A stretch of DNA of 64,000 nt from Abyssibacter sp. (GTDB lineage: Bacteria; Pseudomonadota; Gammaproteobacteria; Nevskiales; OUC007): contig JAGLCS010000007.1 of NCBI GenBank assembly GCA_023146115.1, positions 1 through 64,000 of the forward strand, in the 5' to 3' direction. Positions 38,652 through 49,752 of this stretch are shown one piece after another. The first letter of the stretch is position 1. Every line of letters starts with the position of its first letter. The notes under the pieces were generated by a model. The model did no database searches and was not told the origin of the DNA. It saw only the letters and a program-made list of their open reading frames with translations. The translations under genes were made by a program, and so were the position numbers.

Positions 38652-39365
38652 GTGTCTATTCCTCAACATGTCGCCGTCATCATGGACGGCAACGGCCGCT
38701 GGGCCCGGCGTCGGGGACAGCCCCGAGCGGCTGGTCATCGGGCCGGTGTTCGGGCGCTGCGTGCGCTGGTCGAACAAGCCATACGGTCTAAGGTCGGGTA
38801 TCTGACGGTTTTTGCGTTCTCCAGCGAGAACTGGGCGCGTCCAATTCAGGAGGTCAGGCTCCTGATGGAATTGTTCATGAAGGCACTGGATCGCGAGGTG
38901 GCCGAACTGCATGAAAATGGCGTGCGGCTGCGGTTCATCGGTGATCATGGCCGTCTGGCCCCTGCGTTGCGGGAGCGGATGGCCCAGGCTGAGGACCAGA
39001 CAGCCGGCAACACCCGGATGCAGCTTGCGATCGCTGTTGGCTACGGCGGGCGGGATGATCTGACCAGGGCCGCGCGCCGGATGGCGCAGGATGTCGCTCT
39101 CGGGCAATTGAGCCCGGCCGATATTGACGAAGAATGCCTCGGTCGCTACCGCGATCTGGCCGACTGGCCCGATCCCGACCTGTTCATCCGCACCGGCGGC
39201 GATCAGCGCGTGAGCAATTTTCTGCTGTGGGATCTTGCGTACACCGAGCTTTATTTCTCGCCGGTACTTTGGCCCGACTTCGATGGCCAAAGCCTTCTTG
39301 ACGCACTGGACTGGTTTGGCGATCGCGAGCGCCGCTTCGGGGGCCTGGCCGAGGTCAGCCGCTGA
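38652..39365 (+). CDS. uppS: Di-trans,poly-cis-decaprenylcistransferase (undecaprenyl diphosphate synthase)
   Basis: HVAVIMDGNGRWARRRGQPRAAGHRAGVRALR; FSSENWARP; DLFIRTGGDQRVSNFLLWDLAYTELYF. Confidence 0.97.
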   Translation: MSIPQHVAVIMDGNGRWARRRGQPRAAGHRAGVRALRALVEQAIRSKVGYLTVFAFSSENWARPIQEVRLLMELFMKALDREVAELHENGVRLRFIGDHGRLAPALRERMAQAEDQTAGNTRMQLAIAVGYGGRDDLTRAARRMAQDVALGQLSPADIDEECLGRYRDLADWPDPDLFIRTGGDQRVSNFLLWDLAYTELYFSPVLWPDFDGQSLLDALDWFGDRERRFGGLAEVSR

Positions 39366-40192
39366 TGTTGTGGCAACGCGTCACCACCGCGCTGGTGCTG
39401 GGGCCGGTGGCTCTTGCGTTGATCTGGTTCGGTCCGGCCTGGGCAGTGGGCGCGATTCTCGCGCTGGTTGTGCTGCTCGCCGTTGAGGAATGGACGCGCC
39501 TGTCTGCGCTGGCCAATACCTCGTGGCACATGGTGTTTACGCCGGTGGCCGCGGCGCTGCTCATTGCTGCATTCGGTCAGGACAAGGACAGCATTCTTGT
39601 CGACGGCACGCTGGTTCTGGGTGGCCTGTGGTGGGTGTCCGCCGCGATCTGGCTACGCATATACCCAGCGATTTTTCGCGATGGCCGCGTTCCGCCGGGG
39701 CTTGCCGTGACGACCGGGTGGCTGATGTTCATTCCCGCCTATCTGGGCATCATGCTGCTACATGGACACCCGGGCCATGCGGGGCCGCTCCATGTGCTGC
39801 TGCTGCTGGCGCTGGTATGGGCGGCTGATACCGGGGCGTACTTTGCCGGGCATCGTTTCGGGCGGCGCAAGCTGGCGCCGAAGATCAGCCCCGGCAAGAC
39901 CTGGGAGGGCTTCGCGGGCGGGTTTCTGGCCTCCGGATTGATTGCGGTTCTCGGCGCGCTGTTCGTGTTTGAGCCCGGCCGGCTCGGCGTTGCAGGGTTC
40001 GTGATTGTGTGCCTTGTTGCGGTCGTATTTTCGGTGGTTGGCGACCTTGCGGTGAGCATGTTCAAGCGTCAGGCGCAGGTGAAAGACACCGGGCATCTGC
40101 TGCCAGGGCACGGTGGCATTCTCGACCGCCTGGATAGCCTGTTTGCAGCAGCCCCGGTGCTGGCCCTCGGGCTGCGCTGGCTGGGCGCATGA
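39365..40192 (+). CDS. cdsA: Phosphatidate cytidylyltransferase
   Basis: AADTGAYFAGHRFGRRKLAPKISPGKTWEGFAGG; VSMFKRQAQVKDTGHLLPGHGGILDRLDS. Confidence 0.96.
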   Translation: MLWQRVTTALVLGPVALALIWFGPAWAVGAILALVVLLAVEEWTRLSALANTSWHMVFTPVAAALLIAAFGQDKDSILVDGTLVLGGLWWVSAAIWLRIYPAIFRDGRVPPGLAVTTGWLMFIPAYLGIMLLHGHPGHAGPLHVLLLLALVWAADTGAYFAGHRFGRRKLAPKISPGKTWEGFAGGFLASGLIAVLGALFVFEPGRLGVAGFVIVCLVAVVFSVVGDLAVSMFKRQAQVKDTGHLLPGHGGILDRLDSLFAAAPVLALGLRWLGA

Positions 40193-41391
40193 GCATCGGC
40201 GTCGCGATTCTGGGCGCGACCGGCAGTATCGGCGCCAGTACGCTGGATGTCATCGCTCGCCACCCCGACCATTTTCGCTGTGTGGCCGTATCGGCGCGCT
40301 CGGATATCGATGGCATGCTCGCCATCTGTCGCCGCCACCGGCCCGAATTGGCAGCGATGTCCGATCCGGAGGCCGCGGCGACGCTGGCCGCCCGCTTGCG
40401 GGCTGAGTCAATAGACACCGAGGTTGTGCCGGGGGAGGCTGGTCTGTTGGCCGTGGCGGAACATCCGGCCGCGGAGCAGGTCATGGCGGCCATCGTTGGC
40501 GCTGCCGGTTTATTGCCGACCCTGGCCGCCGCACGCAGCGGCCGGCGGATTCTGTTGGCGAACAAAGAATCGCTCGTCATGTCCGGAGCGCTGCTGATGG
40601 ACGCCATCACGGCCGGCGGCGGCACCTTGCTGCCGATCGACAGCGAACACAATGCGATCTTCCAGTGCCTGCCTAGCGATTTCCGTTGTGGCGAGGCCCC
40701 CGCGGGCGTTGATGAGCTGCTGCTCACGGCCTCTGGCGGGCCGTTCCTAGATACGCCGCTGGAGCAATTGGCCGCAATGTCACCGGATGCCGCCTGTGCC
40801 CACCCCAATTGGGTCATGGGGCGCAAGATCAGCGTCGACTCGGCAACGATGATGAACAAGGGGCTGGAAGTGATCGAGGCGGCATGGTTGTTCGGCCTTC
40901 CGGCCGAACGCATTCGCGTGGTCATCCATCCGCAAAGCGTGGTGCATTCCATGGTTCGGATGGCCGATGGCTCGGTGTTGGCGCAAATGGGCGAACCCGA
41001 TATGCGCACGCCGATTGTCTACGGCATGGCCTGGCCACAGCGTTTGGACGGCGGTGTGCGCCCGCTGGACCTGGTGAACGCGGGACCGCTGGATTTCCGG
41101 GAGCCGGATCTCGCGCGCTTTCCCTGTCTGCTGCTTGCCCGGCAAGCACTTCAGGCAGGCGGCGCCGCGCCGCTGGTGCTCAACGCCGCGAACGAAGTCG
41201 CGGTGGATGCCTTTCTGGCCGGCCATCTGGGATTCACGGAGATCGCCGAGGTGATCGAGCACTGCCTTACGCAAGCGGCTTCAAACCAGCTCCCCGAGAC
41301 GGTGGACGGCATCGTCGCCATGGATGTCGATATTCGGCGTATTGCCGGGGAATTTATCGGTGGCCCGGAGGGTCGAAGACGGCATGCTTGA
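40189..41391 (+). CDS. dxr: 1-deoxy-D-xylulose-5-phosphate reductoisomerase
   Basis: GATGSIGASTLDVIARHPDHF; LANKESLVMSG; PIDSEHNAIFQCL; PNWVMGRKISVDSATMMNKGLEVIEA. Confidence 0.97.
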   Translation: MSIGVAILGATGSIGASTLDVIARHPDHFRCVAVSARSDIDGMLAICRRHRPELAAMSDPEAAATLAARLRAESIDTEVVPGEAGLLAVAEHPAAEQVMAAIVGAAGLLPTLAAARSGRRILLANKESLVMSGALLMDAITAGGGTLLPIDSEHNAIFQCLPSDFRCGEAPAGVDELLLTASGGPFLDTPLEQLAAMSPDAACAHPNWVMGRKISVDSATMMNKGLEVIEAAWLFGLPAERIRVVIHPQSVVHSMVRMADGSVLAQMGEPDMRTPIVYGMAWPQRLDGGVRPLDLVNAGPLDFREPDLARFPCLLLARQALQAGGAAPLVLNAANEVAVDAFLAGHLGFTEIAEVIEHCLTQAASNQLPETVDGIVAMDVDIRRIAGEFIGGPEGRRRHA

Positions 41392-42757
41392 TCTACCTTT
41401 TGCCAACGTAGTGCTGTCAGCGGCGGCGTTCATCGTCGCGCTGGGCGCATTGGTCGCATTTCACGAGTTCGGTCACTTCTGGGTGGCGCGCCGGCTGGGC
41501 GTCAAGGTGCTGCGCTATTCCATCGGTTTCGGGCGGCCGATCTGGACACGCGTGTCGCCCAAGACCGGCGTCGAGTACGCCATCTCCAGCATTCCTCTGG
41601 GTGGCTACGTCAAGATGCTGGACGAGCGGGAAGGGGCGGTCGCCGAGTCTGAACGCCCTATGGCGTTCAATGTGCAACCGGTTTGGAAACGGATCTGCAT
41701 TGTTGCCGCCGGCCCCGGTGCGAATTTTCTTCTGGCCATCGCGGCCTACTGGCTGGTCTTCATCGTCGGATCGGCCGCGCTACGCCCGGAGCTGGGCCCG
41801 GTGCCGGACGGCACCCTGGCCAGCGACATCGGGCTGGAGCAGGGCATGATCGTCACACGGCTGGACGATCACCCCATTCAGAGCTGGGACGAGTTACGTC
41901 CACGATTGATCGAGGCCGCGCTGGCGGGCGATCCGGTGCCACTGGAAGTGCGAACCGGCCGCGGTACAACCGAAACCTACAGCCTGGATCTGACCGGGGC
42001 GACGGCTGACCCGCAGCGCTTGTTCGACCGGCTGGGGTTGTCCATTCCTCGTTTTGAAGTTGATCCGGTCATTGGCGAAGTGGTGGCCGACCAGCCCGCG
42101 GCCCGCGCCGGGCTGCAGGCGGGCGACCGGGTGACATCGATTGATGGCGAGGCGTTCGAAACCTGGACGCAGATGCGTGATTGGGTTCGCGAACATCCGG
42201 GTGCCGCCGTGGAGGTCGAGTTCGAGCGCGATGGCGCATCCCTGACGCGGGTCGTGCGACTCGAGCAACGGGAAGATGAGACTGGCGCGTATGGATATCT
42301 GGGCGCAGGCCCGTTCGTGCCCGAGGGGTTCTACGCCGAGCGTCGGGTGCAGGTGCGCTATGGACCGGTGGAGGCGGTCGGGCAGGCTGTGTCGCAAACC
42401 TGGCGCATGTCAGCACTGACGCTGCGAATGATCGGCCGCATGCTCACCGGCGATGTTTCGGTGAAGAACGTTTCCGGTCCGTTGCACATTGCCGAATATG
42501 CAGGCTATTCCGCGCAGGCGGGAATCGTGACCTTTCTCAGTTTCATGGCGATTGTGTCCGTCAGCCTGGGTGTGCTCAATTTACTGCCCGTTCCCGTGCT
42601 GGATGGGGGCCATCTGCTGTATTATCTGGTCGAACTGCTGAAGGGCTCCCCGATCTCCGAATCCGTTCAGGCGGCCGGCCAGCAGATCGGGCTGCTGCTT
42701 CTTTTCATGTTGATGAGTCTGGCGTTTTATAACGATATCAGTCGGCTCATTGGATAA
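41384..42757 (+). CDS. rseP: RIP metalloprotease (site-2 protease)
   Basis: LGALVAFHEFGHFWVARRLGVKVLRYSIGFG (HEFGH); PDZ regions; LNLLPVPVLDGGHLLYY. Start moved to ATG 41384. Confidence 0.95.
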   Translation: MLDLPFANVVLSAAAFIVALGALVAFHEFGHFWVARRLGVKVLRYSIGFGRPIWTRVSPKTGVEYAISSIPLGGYVKMLDEREGAVAESERPMAFNVQPVWKRICIVAAGPGANFLLAIAAYWLVFIVGSAALRPELGPVPDGTLASDIGLEQGMIVTRLDDHPIQSWDELRPRLIEAALAGDPVPLEVRTGRGTTETYSLDLTGATADPQRLFDRLGLSIPRFEVDPVIGEVVADQPAARAGLQAGDRVTSIDGEAFETWTQMRDWVREHPGAAVEVEFERDGASLTRVVRLEQREDETGAYGYLGAGPFVPEGFYAERRVQVRYGPVEAVGQAVSQTWRMSALTLRMIGRMLTGDVSVKNVSGPLHIAEYAGYSAQAGIVTFLSFMAIVSVSLGVLNLLPVPVLDGGHLLYYLVELLKGSPISESVQAAGQQIGLLLLFMLMSLAFYNDISRLIG

Positions 42758-42775
42758 ATCCGAGTACGAAACATC

Positions 42776-45088
42776 ATGCGAACCGTGAACTCACGGATCC
42801 TGGGGGCACTTGTTGCATGCCTTCTGTCCGCGGCGGCATCTGCCTACGAAAGCTTCGTCATCGAGGACATCCAGGCGGTCGGTCTGAAACGTCTGGAAAT
42901 TGGCACTATCCTCACCTACCTGCCGGTGACGGAGGGCGATGAGCTCAATGAGCGCACGGGTCAGCAATCGATTCGCGCGTTGTATCAGACGGGCCTGTTC
43001 GAGAACGTCGCGCTTGGCCGGGAAGGCAATACGCTGCTGGTCCAGGTCGAGGAACGCCCCGCCATCGCCGCCTTCGAAATCGAAGGCAACAAGAAGATCA
43101 AGGGCGAAGAAGTCGACGAAGCCATGGAGTCGGCTGGCCTGAAAGAGGGCGAGTTGTTCCGGCGCGTCATCCTGGATCAGGTCCAGCAGGAGCTCACACG
43201 TCAGTACTATGCCAACGGCTACTACGACGTGAAGGTCGAGACCCAGGTTCGCGAGATCTCCGACAATCGAGTCAGCATTCTTGTCGAAGTGACGGAAGGC
43301 CGGGTCGCCAAGATCGAACAGATCAACATCGTCGGGAACGAGGCGTTTCCCGATGCCGAACTGCTGGACGTGTTCAAGCTTGAGCCCAGCAAGGTGTACA
43401 AGTTCTTCCAGCGCTCCGACCGGTATTCCAAGCAGCAACTGCTGGGTGATCTGGAGTCGCTGTCGTCTTACTACCTGGACCGCGGCTACCTGAAGTTCAA
43501 CGTGGATTCCGTCCAGGTGGCGTTGACGCCGGACAAGCGCGACATCTACGTGTCGATCAACGTGTCGGAAGGCAAGACTTACACGGTGTCGTCGCTGGAG
43601 CTGGCCGGCGAGCTGATTCTCAATGAGACCCTGCTGCGCCGCCTGGTGCTGCTGGATGCCGGCGATACGTTCTCGCGCAAGGAAGCCACCGAAGGCGCCG
43701 AGCGCATCAGCGATGCCTTGTCGAACTTCGGTTACGCATTCGCCGATGTGCGTCCGCTACCCGAGATCAATGAGGATGATCGTACGGTCAAGCTGACCAT
43801 GTACGTGGAGCCGGGCGCCCGTGTGTACGTCCGCCGGATCAATTTCTCCGGCAACCTCAAGACGCAAGACGAGACGCTGCGGCGCGAAATGCGTCAGTTC
43901 GAGGGTGCCGTGTTCTCCCGCGCTGCGGTCGAACGTTCACGTATTCGCCTGGCCCGACTGGCGTTTGTCGAAGACGCTGCGGTCGAGACCCAGCCGGTGC
44001 CGGGCACGGATGATCTGGTTGATGTGAACTTCGAGATCACCGAGCGGCCACCGGGTTCGGTGCAGCTTGGCGTCGGCTTCTCCGGATCGCAGGGCTTCCT
44101 GCTCACCGGTAGCGTGACGCATTCCAACTTCCTGGGCACCGGCAACCGGGTCAGCGCGTCGGTGGAGTCCAACGAGTTCTCGCGTTCGATCGCCGGCAGC
44201 TGGACCGATCCCTACGCCACACCGGAAGGCATTAGCCGCACGATCGACCTGCGCTACCGCGAGTCCGAACAGGTGGTTCGATTCAGCTCTGGCTTCGATA
44301 CCAACACGGCCACGGCTTCGTTGACTTACGGTTTTCCGTTGTCCGAGTACACCTCCATTCGTCTGGGTGGCGGCCTGGAAGCCGTGACCATCGAGACCTT
44401 CGCGAACCAGGGCATCACATCCAACGAAGTGTTGGAGTTCGTGATCGCGGAAGGCACGAAGTTCTACAACTACGAACTGCGTACCGGGGTCATCCGCGAC
44501 ACGCGTAACCGTACGATCTTCGCGACGCGCGGCGCCTTGCACCGCCTGACAATGGATCTGACGCTGCCAGGCAGTGATCTGCAGGTGTTCAAGGCGTTCT
44601 ACAACTTCCAGCAGTACGTGCCGATCTACAAGGGTCTGTTCGGGGAACTCAACGCGTCAGTCGGTTGGGCCGATGGCTACGGCAGTACCGAGCTGATCCC
44701 GCCATACGAACGCCTGTTTGCCGGCGGCTCCCGGTCTGTGCGTGGCTACCGCGACGGCACGCTGGGGCCGCGTGACACCCCGCGCAACATCTTCAATAAC
44801 CCGTTTGGCGGCAAGTTCCGGATCTACGCTCAGAACGAGCTGATCATTCCGACGCCGCTGGAAACCGACAACAAGAGCACGCGCTTGTCGGTGTTCTATG
44901 ATGTAGGCAACGTGTTCAACGAGGTCAACGACTTCGAGACCAGCGAGCTGCGGAGTTCCTACGGCATCGCCTACACCTGGTTTACACCCTTCTTGGGCGT
45001 GTTGGATCTGAGCTACGCAATTCCGATCGGTCCGGAGAGTGAAGATGAAACCGACCGATTCCAGCTCACATTCGGAACGGGCTTTTAA
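42776..45088 (+). CDS. bamA: Outer membrane protein assembly factor BamA
   Basis: N-terminal signal peptide, POTRA repeats (FVIEDIQAVGLKRLEIGTILTYLPV), C-terminal barrel with LFAGGSRSVRGYRDGTLGPRD and terminal FQLTFGTGF. Confidence 0.97.
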   Translation: MRTVNSRILGALVACLLSAAASAYESFVIEDIQAVGLKRLEIGTILTYLPVTEGDELNERTGQQSIRALYQTGLFENVALGREGNTLLVQVEERPAIAAFEIEGNKKIKGEEVDEAMESAGLKEGELFRRVILDQVQQELTRQYYANGYYDVKVETQVREISDNRVSILVEVTEGRVAKIEQINIVGNEAFPDAELLDVFKLEPSKVYKFFQRSDRYSKQQLLGDLESLSSYYLDRGYLKFNVDSVQVALTPDKRDIYVSINVSEGKTYTVSSLELAGELILNETLLRRLVLLDAGDTFSRKEATEGAERISDALSNFGYAFADVRPLPEINEDDRTVKLTMYVEPGARVYVRRINFSGNLKTQDETLRREMRQFEGAVFSRAAVERSRIRLARLAFVEDAAVETQPVPGTDDLVDVNFEITERPPGSVQLGVGFSGSQGFLLTGSVTHSNFLGTGNRVSASVESNEFSRSIAGSWTDPYATPEGISRTIDLRYRESEQVVRFSSGFDTNTATASLTYGFPLSEYTSIRLGGGLEAVTIETFANQGITSNEVLEFVIAEGTKFYNYELRTGVIRDTRNRTIFATRGALHRLTMDLTLPGSDLQVFKAFYNFQQYVPIYKGLFGELNASVGWADGYGSTELIPPYERLFAGGSRSVRGYRDGTLGPRDTPRNIFNNPFGGKFRIYAQNELIIPTPLETDNKSTRLSVFYDVGNVFNEVNDFETSELRSSYGIAYTWFTPFLGVLDLSYAIPIGPESEDETDRFQLTFGTGF

Positions 45089-45142
45089 GCCAATCCGGTC
45101 ATTCTGCTGTCCAATTCGATTCGAACAACAGACATTAATCTC

Positions 45143-45646
45143 ATGAAACAGATCACCACGATTCTCGCTCTCCTGATCGCCGGCGCCGCTTGGAGCAGCA
45201 CCGCGTTCGCCGAGGTCCGCATCGCCACCATTCAGTCGCAGCGCCTGATCAAGGAGTCGCCGCAGTACAAGAAGATGGAAGCGCAGATGAAGGCCGACTT
45301 CGAGCGCCGCGCCAAGGAACTCGAGCAGGACGGCAAATCGCTATCCGAAGACCTGCAGGAGTTCAAACGCAACGCCGACGTGATGAGCGCTGCCGAACGC
45401 GCTCGCACCGAAAAGGATCTGAACACGCGCCGGATCGACTTCAACTACGCCGAGCGCAAGTTCCGCGAAGACGTTGCCGCCCGCGAGCAGGAGCTGGCCC
45501 AGAAGTTGATGAACCAGATTTCCGAGGTGATCGAAGCGGTGGCGAAAGAGGGCAATTACGACCTCGTGCTGCAGGATCCGGTCTTCGCCAGCGATGCCGT
45601 GGATGTGACCGGCGCCGTGCTCTCTCGCCTCGAAGCGGCCAAGTAA
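45143..45646 (+). CDS. skp: OmpH/Skp family periplasmic chaperone
   Basis: Signal peptide; VRIATIQSQRLIKESPQYKKMEAQMKADFERRAKELEQDGKSL; between bamA and lpxD. Confidence 0.92.
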   Translation: MKQITTILALLIAGAAWSSTAFAEVRIATIQSQRLIKESPQYKKMEAQMKADFERRAKELEQDGKSLSEDLQEFKRNADVMSAAERARTEKDLNTRRIDFNYAERKFREDVAAREQELAQKLMNQISEVIEAVAKEGNYDLVLQDPVFASDAVDVTGAVLSRLEAAK

Positions 45647-45670
45647 TCCACGCGATCGACGTCCAGTAGC

Positions 45671-46681
45671 ATGGGGATTCGCCTGGACGAGTTGGCGCAG
45701 CGCCATGGCCTTCGGCTCATCGGCGACGGTGACGCGGAAATCGATGGTGTTTGCACGCTCGCCAATGGGCGTGCCGGCGCGATCAGTTTTCTGGCGAATC
45801 CACAGTACCGCCGCTATCTGACCGAGACCCAGGCGGCGGCCGTCATTGTGACCGAAGCCGATGCGGCGGGTGCTGCGGTTCCCGTGCTCGTGGCGGATGA
45901 CCCCTATGTGGCGTACGCGCGATTAGCCGCTGAATTTCTTCCTTCGGCTGACGTGACGCCGGGTGTCGCGCCGACCGCTCATGTCGATTCCTCAGCATCG
46001 TTGGCGGATGACGTTGCGGTGGCTGCCGGAGCGTCCATCGGTGCTGGAGCGCGGCTCGGCGCCGGCGTGAGGGTGGGTCCGAACACGGTGATTGGGGCGC
46101 GGAGTGTTGTCGGCGCGGGCACGCAGCTCGGCGCCAACGTGACACTGGAAGCCAGCGTGACGCTAGGTGCGCGCTGTACCGTCCATTCTGGTGCTGTCAT
46201 CGGCTCGAGAGGCTTTGGGTTGGCGATGGACGCCGGACGTTGGATCGAGGTGCCGCAACTGGGCTCGGTCGTGATCGGTGACGATGTTGAGATCGGCGCC
46301 AATACCACGATTGACCGCGGCGCCGTTGAGGACACCGTAATCGGCGATGGCGTCAAGATCGACAACCAGGTGCAGATCGCACATAACGTGACGATCGGTG
46401 CTCACACGGCCATCGCGGCCAAGGTGGGGATTGCCGGCAGCACCTCGATCGGGTCCTATTGCATGCTCGGGGGCGCGGTCGGCGTGGCCGGGCATATCGA
46501 GATTACCGATAAGGTGATGATTACTGGCATGACGCTTGTGAGTCGTTCGATCAAGGAGCCGGGGACGTACTCGTCTGGTTGGCCGGTGACGACGAACGGG
46601 GAGTGGCGCAAGCAGGTGGCTCGGCTGCGTCGACTCGACAAGCTGGAGCAGCGCGTCAAGCGACTCGAATCGGGTGAGTAA
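45671..46681 (+). CDS. lpxD: UDP-3-O-(3-hydroxyacyl)glucosamine N-acyltransferase
   Basis: [23 protein letters not shown]; hexapeptide repeats; [35 protein letters not shown]. Confidence 0.97.
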   Translation: MGIRLDELAQRHGLRLIGDGDAEIDGVCTLANGRAGAISFLANPQYRRYLTETQAAAVIVTEADAAGAAVPVLVADDPYVAYARLAAEFLPSADVTPGVAPTAHVDSSASLADDVAVAAGASIGAGARLGAGVRVGPNTVIGARSVVGAGTQLGANVTLEASVTLGARCTVHSGAVIGSRGFGLAMDAGRWIEVPQLGSVVIGDDVEIGANTTIDRGAVEDTVIGDGVKIDNQVQIAHNVTIGAHTAIAAKVGIAGSTSIGSYCMLGGAVGVAGHIEITDKVMITGMTLVSRSIKEPGTYSSGWPVTTNGEWRKQVARLRRLDKLEQRVKRLESGE

Positions 46682-46719
46682 TGTCACCGCGGCATCGTTA
46701 ACAGGGCGGGGAACAGATA

Positions 46720-47172
46720 GTGGCGGGTGAACTCGATATCAATGACATTCTGAAGCTGGTGCCCCATCGGTACCCGTTTCTACTGGTCGACCGGGTTGTG
46801 GAGTGCGATGGCGAATCGCACATCGTGACCTTCAAGAACGTGACCTATAACGAGCCGTTTTTCCCTGGGCATTTCCCGCAGACGCCCGTCATGCCGGGGG
46901 TGCTGATCCTCGAGGCACTGGCGCAGACCTGCGGGTTGCTGGTCTCGGAAGTGACCGGGGTGCGCGCGTCCGATGGCGTCATTCTGTATTTCGCGGGCAT
47001 TGACAAGGCACGCTTCAAGCTGCCGGTCTCACCGGGTGATCGCCTGATGATGGAAGCCAAGGTGCTCCGACATAAGCGGGATGTCTGGCAGTTCGAGGCT
47101 CGCGCATGGGTGGACGACCGAACGGCATGCACCGCCACATTGATGTGCGCGGCCAAGTCCGTGGTGGGATGA
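46720..47172 (+). CDS. fabZ: 3-hydroxyacyl-ACP dehydratase FabZ
   Basis: LDINDILKLVPHRYPFLLVDRVVECD; NEPFFPGHFPQTPVMPGVLILEALAQ. Confidence 0.97.
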   Translation: MAGELDINDILKLVPHRYPFLLVDRVVECDGESHIVTFKNVTYNEPFFPGHFPQTPVMPGVLILEALAQTCGLLVSEVTGVRASDGVILYFAGIDKARFKLPVSPGDRLMMEAKVLRHKRDVWQFEARAWVDDRTACTATLMCAAKSVVG

Positions 47173-47942
47173 CAGTCCACAGCACCGCCATCGTCGATTC
47201 CACCGCGCGGATCGCGGACACCGCGCAGATCGGCCCGTACTCGATCATCGGCGCCAAGGTGGAGATCGGCGCGGGCACGACTATCGGGCCGCACGTCGTC
47301 ATCGGTGCGCAGACCCGGATCGGTGCAGATAACAAGATTTTCCAGTTCGCCTCGGTCGGCGAAATCTCGCAAGACATGACGGCGACGCCGGCGGACGACA
47401 CCTGGACGCTGATCGGTGACCGCAACGTGATCCGCGAGAACGTGACGATCAACCGCGGCACGCTCAAGGAAGACGGCACAACGCGAATCGGCAATGACAA
47501 CTGGATCATGGCGTATTGCCATGTTGCGCATGACTGTCAGATCGGTAGTCATACGATCTTCGCCAACAACGCCAGCCTGGCCGGTCACGTGCACATTGGT
47601 GACTGGGTGATTCTGGGCGGATTCACCCTGGTGCATCAGTTCTGCCGCCTGGGCGCCCATAGCTTCACCGGCTATGCCTCCGGGCTGGATCGCGACGTGC
47701 CGCCCTTCGTGCTGGTGGATGGCAACCCGGCCGTGCCACGGGGCATCAACAGCCGGGGGTTGCAGCGTCGCGGATTCGACAAGAACGCGATCCGTTCGAT
47801 CAAGGACGCCTACCGCACGATCTACCGCAAGGAACTGCGGCTGCCTGATGCCGTCGAGGCTCTGCGCGAACAAGGCGACGACCCGCATGTCGCGTCCATG
47901 ATCGAATTCATCGAGAGCTCACAGCGCGGATTGCAGCGCTAG
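47169..47942 (+). CDS. lpxA: Acyl-ACP--UDP-N-acetylglucosamine O-acyltransferase
   Basis: IHSTAIVDSTARIADTAQIGPYSIIGAKVEIGAGT-type hexapeptides; HDCQIGSHTIFANNASLAGHVHIGD; start ATG 47169 overlaps the fabZ stop. Confidence 0.96.
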   Translation: MTVHSTAIVDSTARIADTAQIGPYSIIGAKVEIGAGTTIGPHVVIGAQTRIGADNKIFQFASVGEISQDMTATPADDTWTLIGDRNVIRENVTINRGTLKEDGTTRIGNDNWIMAYCHVAHDCQIGSHTIFANNASLAGHVHIGDWVILGGFTLVHQFCRLGAHSFTGYASGLDRDVPPFVLVDGNPAVPRGINSRGLQRRGFDKNAIRSIKDAYRTIYRKELRLPDAVEALREQGDDPHVASMIEFIESSQRGLQR

Positions 47943-47972
47943 CACCGTTCCGATGAGCGCGACCAGAGCGTA

Positions 47973-49103
47973 ATGCGCATTGCCATCATTGCCGGCGAAG
48001 CCTCCGGAGACATTCTGGGTGCCGGCCTGATCACGGCGCTGAAACAGCGCGTGCCGAACCTAGAGGCCTTTGGTGTCTCCGGTCCTCGCATGGAGGCCGC
48101 GGGCTGCGAATCGCTGGCCAGCATCGACGCGCTCTCGGTGATGGGCTTGGTCGAGGTGCTGAAAGAAGTTCCGCGGCTGTTCCGGTTCCGCAAGCAATTG
48201 ATCCGTCAGATCGTGGCGCGCAAGCCCGATGTGGTGGTGGGCATCGACGCACCGGACTTCAATCTCGGGTTGGAGCGGCGGCTGCGGGCGCGTGGCATCA
48301 AGACGGTCCACTACGTGAGTCCATCCGTTTGGGCCTGGCGCCAGGGCAGGGTGAAGGGCATCGCCAACTCGGTGGACTTGATGTTGACCCTGCTGCCGTT
48401 CGAAGCTGAATTTTACCGCGACAGCGGCGTACCCGTTCGCTTCGTCGGACATCCGCTGGCTGATGCCATTCCGGAAGACCCCGATCCCCTGGAGGCACGC
48501 GCCGTGCTTGGTCTGCCGGCCAGCGGCCGCGTGCTGGCGCTATTGCCGGGCAGCCGTGGCTCGGAGATAGAGCGCCTGGGCCTGCCGTTTCTGGATGCCG
48601 CCGAGCGTCTTTGCGCGGGCATCCCGGATCTGCACTGCGTCCTGCCGGCTGCGAATGACAAGGCACGGACCCGGATCGAAGCCCTGTTAAAAGGGCGGAA
48701 TCTGCCATTGACGGTTGTCGATGGGCAGGCGCAAACCGCGATGGCGGCATCGGATGTCGTGCTGATCGCTTCCGGAACCGCGACGCTGGAAACATTGCTT
48801 GTCGGCCGACCCATGGTGGTTGCCTACGCGACCAATGCCTTCACCGCCTGGCTAATGCTGGATGCCGGGTTACTCAAGTCGCCGCATGTTTCGCTGCCGA
48901 ATCTGCTGATTGACGAACCCGTGGTGCCCGAACTGCTGCAAGAGGCCGCGAGCGTGGAGATGCTGACCGGTGTAACCCGGCTGCTGCTCACGCGGCCAGC
49001 CTACGCGCAGGCACAGACCCGGCAATTCGCTGCGGTCCGCGAGGCGCTGCGTCAGGATGCCGATTCACGCGCAGCCGAAGCGGTGCTGGAGTTGGTGGCG
49101 TGA
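47973..49103 (+). CDS. lpxB: Lipid-A-disaccharide synthase
   Basis: [65 protein letters not shown]. Confidence 0.97.
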   Translation: MRIAIIAGEASGDILGAGLITALKQRVPNLEAFGVSGPRMEAAGCESLASIDALSVMGLVEVLKEVPRLFRFRKQLIRQIVARKPDVVVGIDAPDFNLGLERRLRARGIKTVHYVSPSVWAWRQGRVKGIANSVDLMLTLLPFEAEFYRDSGVPVRFVGHPLADAIPEDPDPLEARAVLGLPASGRVLALLPGSRGSEIERLGLPFLDAAERLCAGIPDLHCVLPAANDKARTRIEALLKGRNLPLTVVDGQAQTAMAASDVVLIASGTATLETLLVGRPMVVAYATNAFTAWLMLDAGLLKSPHVSLPNLLIDEPVVPELLQEAASVEMLTGVTRLLLTRPAYAQAQTRQFAAVREALRQDADSRAAEAVLELVA

Positions 49104-49693
49104 CCCTGCTGCGCACCGCAGGCGTCGACGAAGTGGGGCGTGGTCCGCTCGCCGGGCCGGTAGTCGCTGCGGCCGTGATTCTCGACCCTGGTCAGCCTAT
49201 CGTGGGCCTGGCCGATTCCAAGGCCTTGACACCCGCCCGGCGTGAGGCCTTGTACGACCAGATCGTGGAACGGTCGCTGGCCTGGGCAATCGCCGAGGCG
49301 AGTGTGTCGGAAATCGACTCGCTGAATATTCTGCAGGCGTCGATGTTGGCGATGCGCCGTGCTGTGGAAATGCTCGCGCCGGCTGCAGAGCATGCATTGG
49401 TCGACGGTAACCGTGACCCTGGGCTTGCTTGTCGCGCCACGCTGGTCGTGGGTGGCGACGCGTCGGAGCCCGCGATCGGTGCCGCATCGATTCTCGCCAA
49501 GGTCACGCGTGATCGTGAGATGCACCGTCTCGATGTCGAATATCCCGATTTCGGGTTTGCTCAGCACAAGGGCTATCCGACCCGGGCGCACCTGGCCGCG
49601 CTGAAATCCTTGGGCGTCACGCCCATCCACAGACGCAGTTTTGCGCCAGTCCGCAATCTGCTGGGGCTAAGCGAGCAACAGGTGCTGCTCTAA
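49100..49693 (+). CDS. rnhB: Ribonuclease HII
   Basis: [58 protein letters not shown]. Confidence 0.97.
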   Translation: MTLLRTAGVDEVGRGPLAGPVVAAAVILDPGQPIVGLADSKALTPARREALYDQIVERSLAWAIAEASVSEIDSLNILQASMLAMRRAVEMLAPAAEHALVDGNRDPGLACRATLVVGGDASEPAIGAASILAKVTRDREMHRLDVEYPDFGFAQHKGYPTRAHLAALKSLGVTPIHRRSFAPVRNLLGLSEQQVLL

Positions 49694-49752
49694 ACACGAC
49701 GCCTGCGTTGGCGGTCAATGGATCAATTCCGTTTCCCGCCTGTCCTAGCATC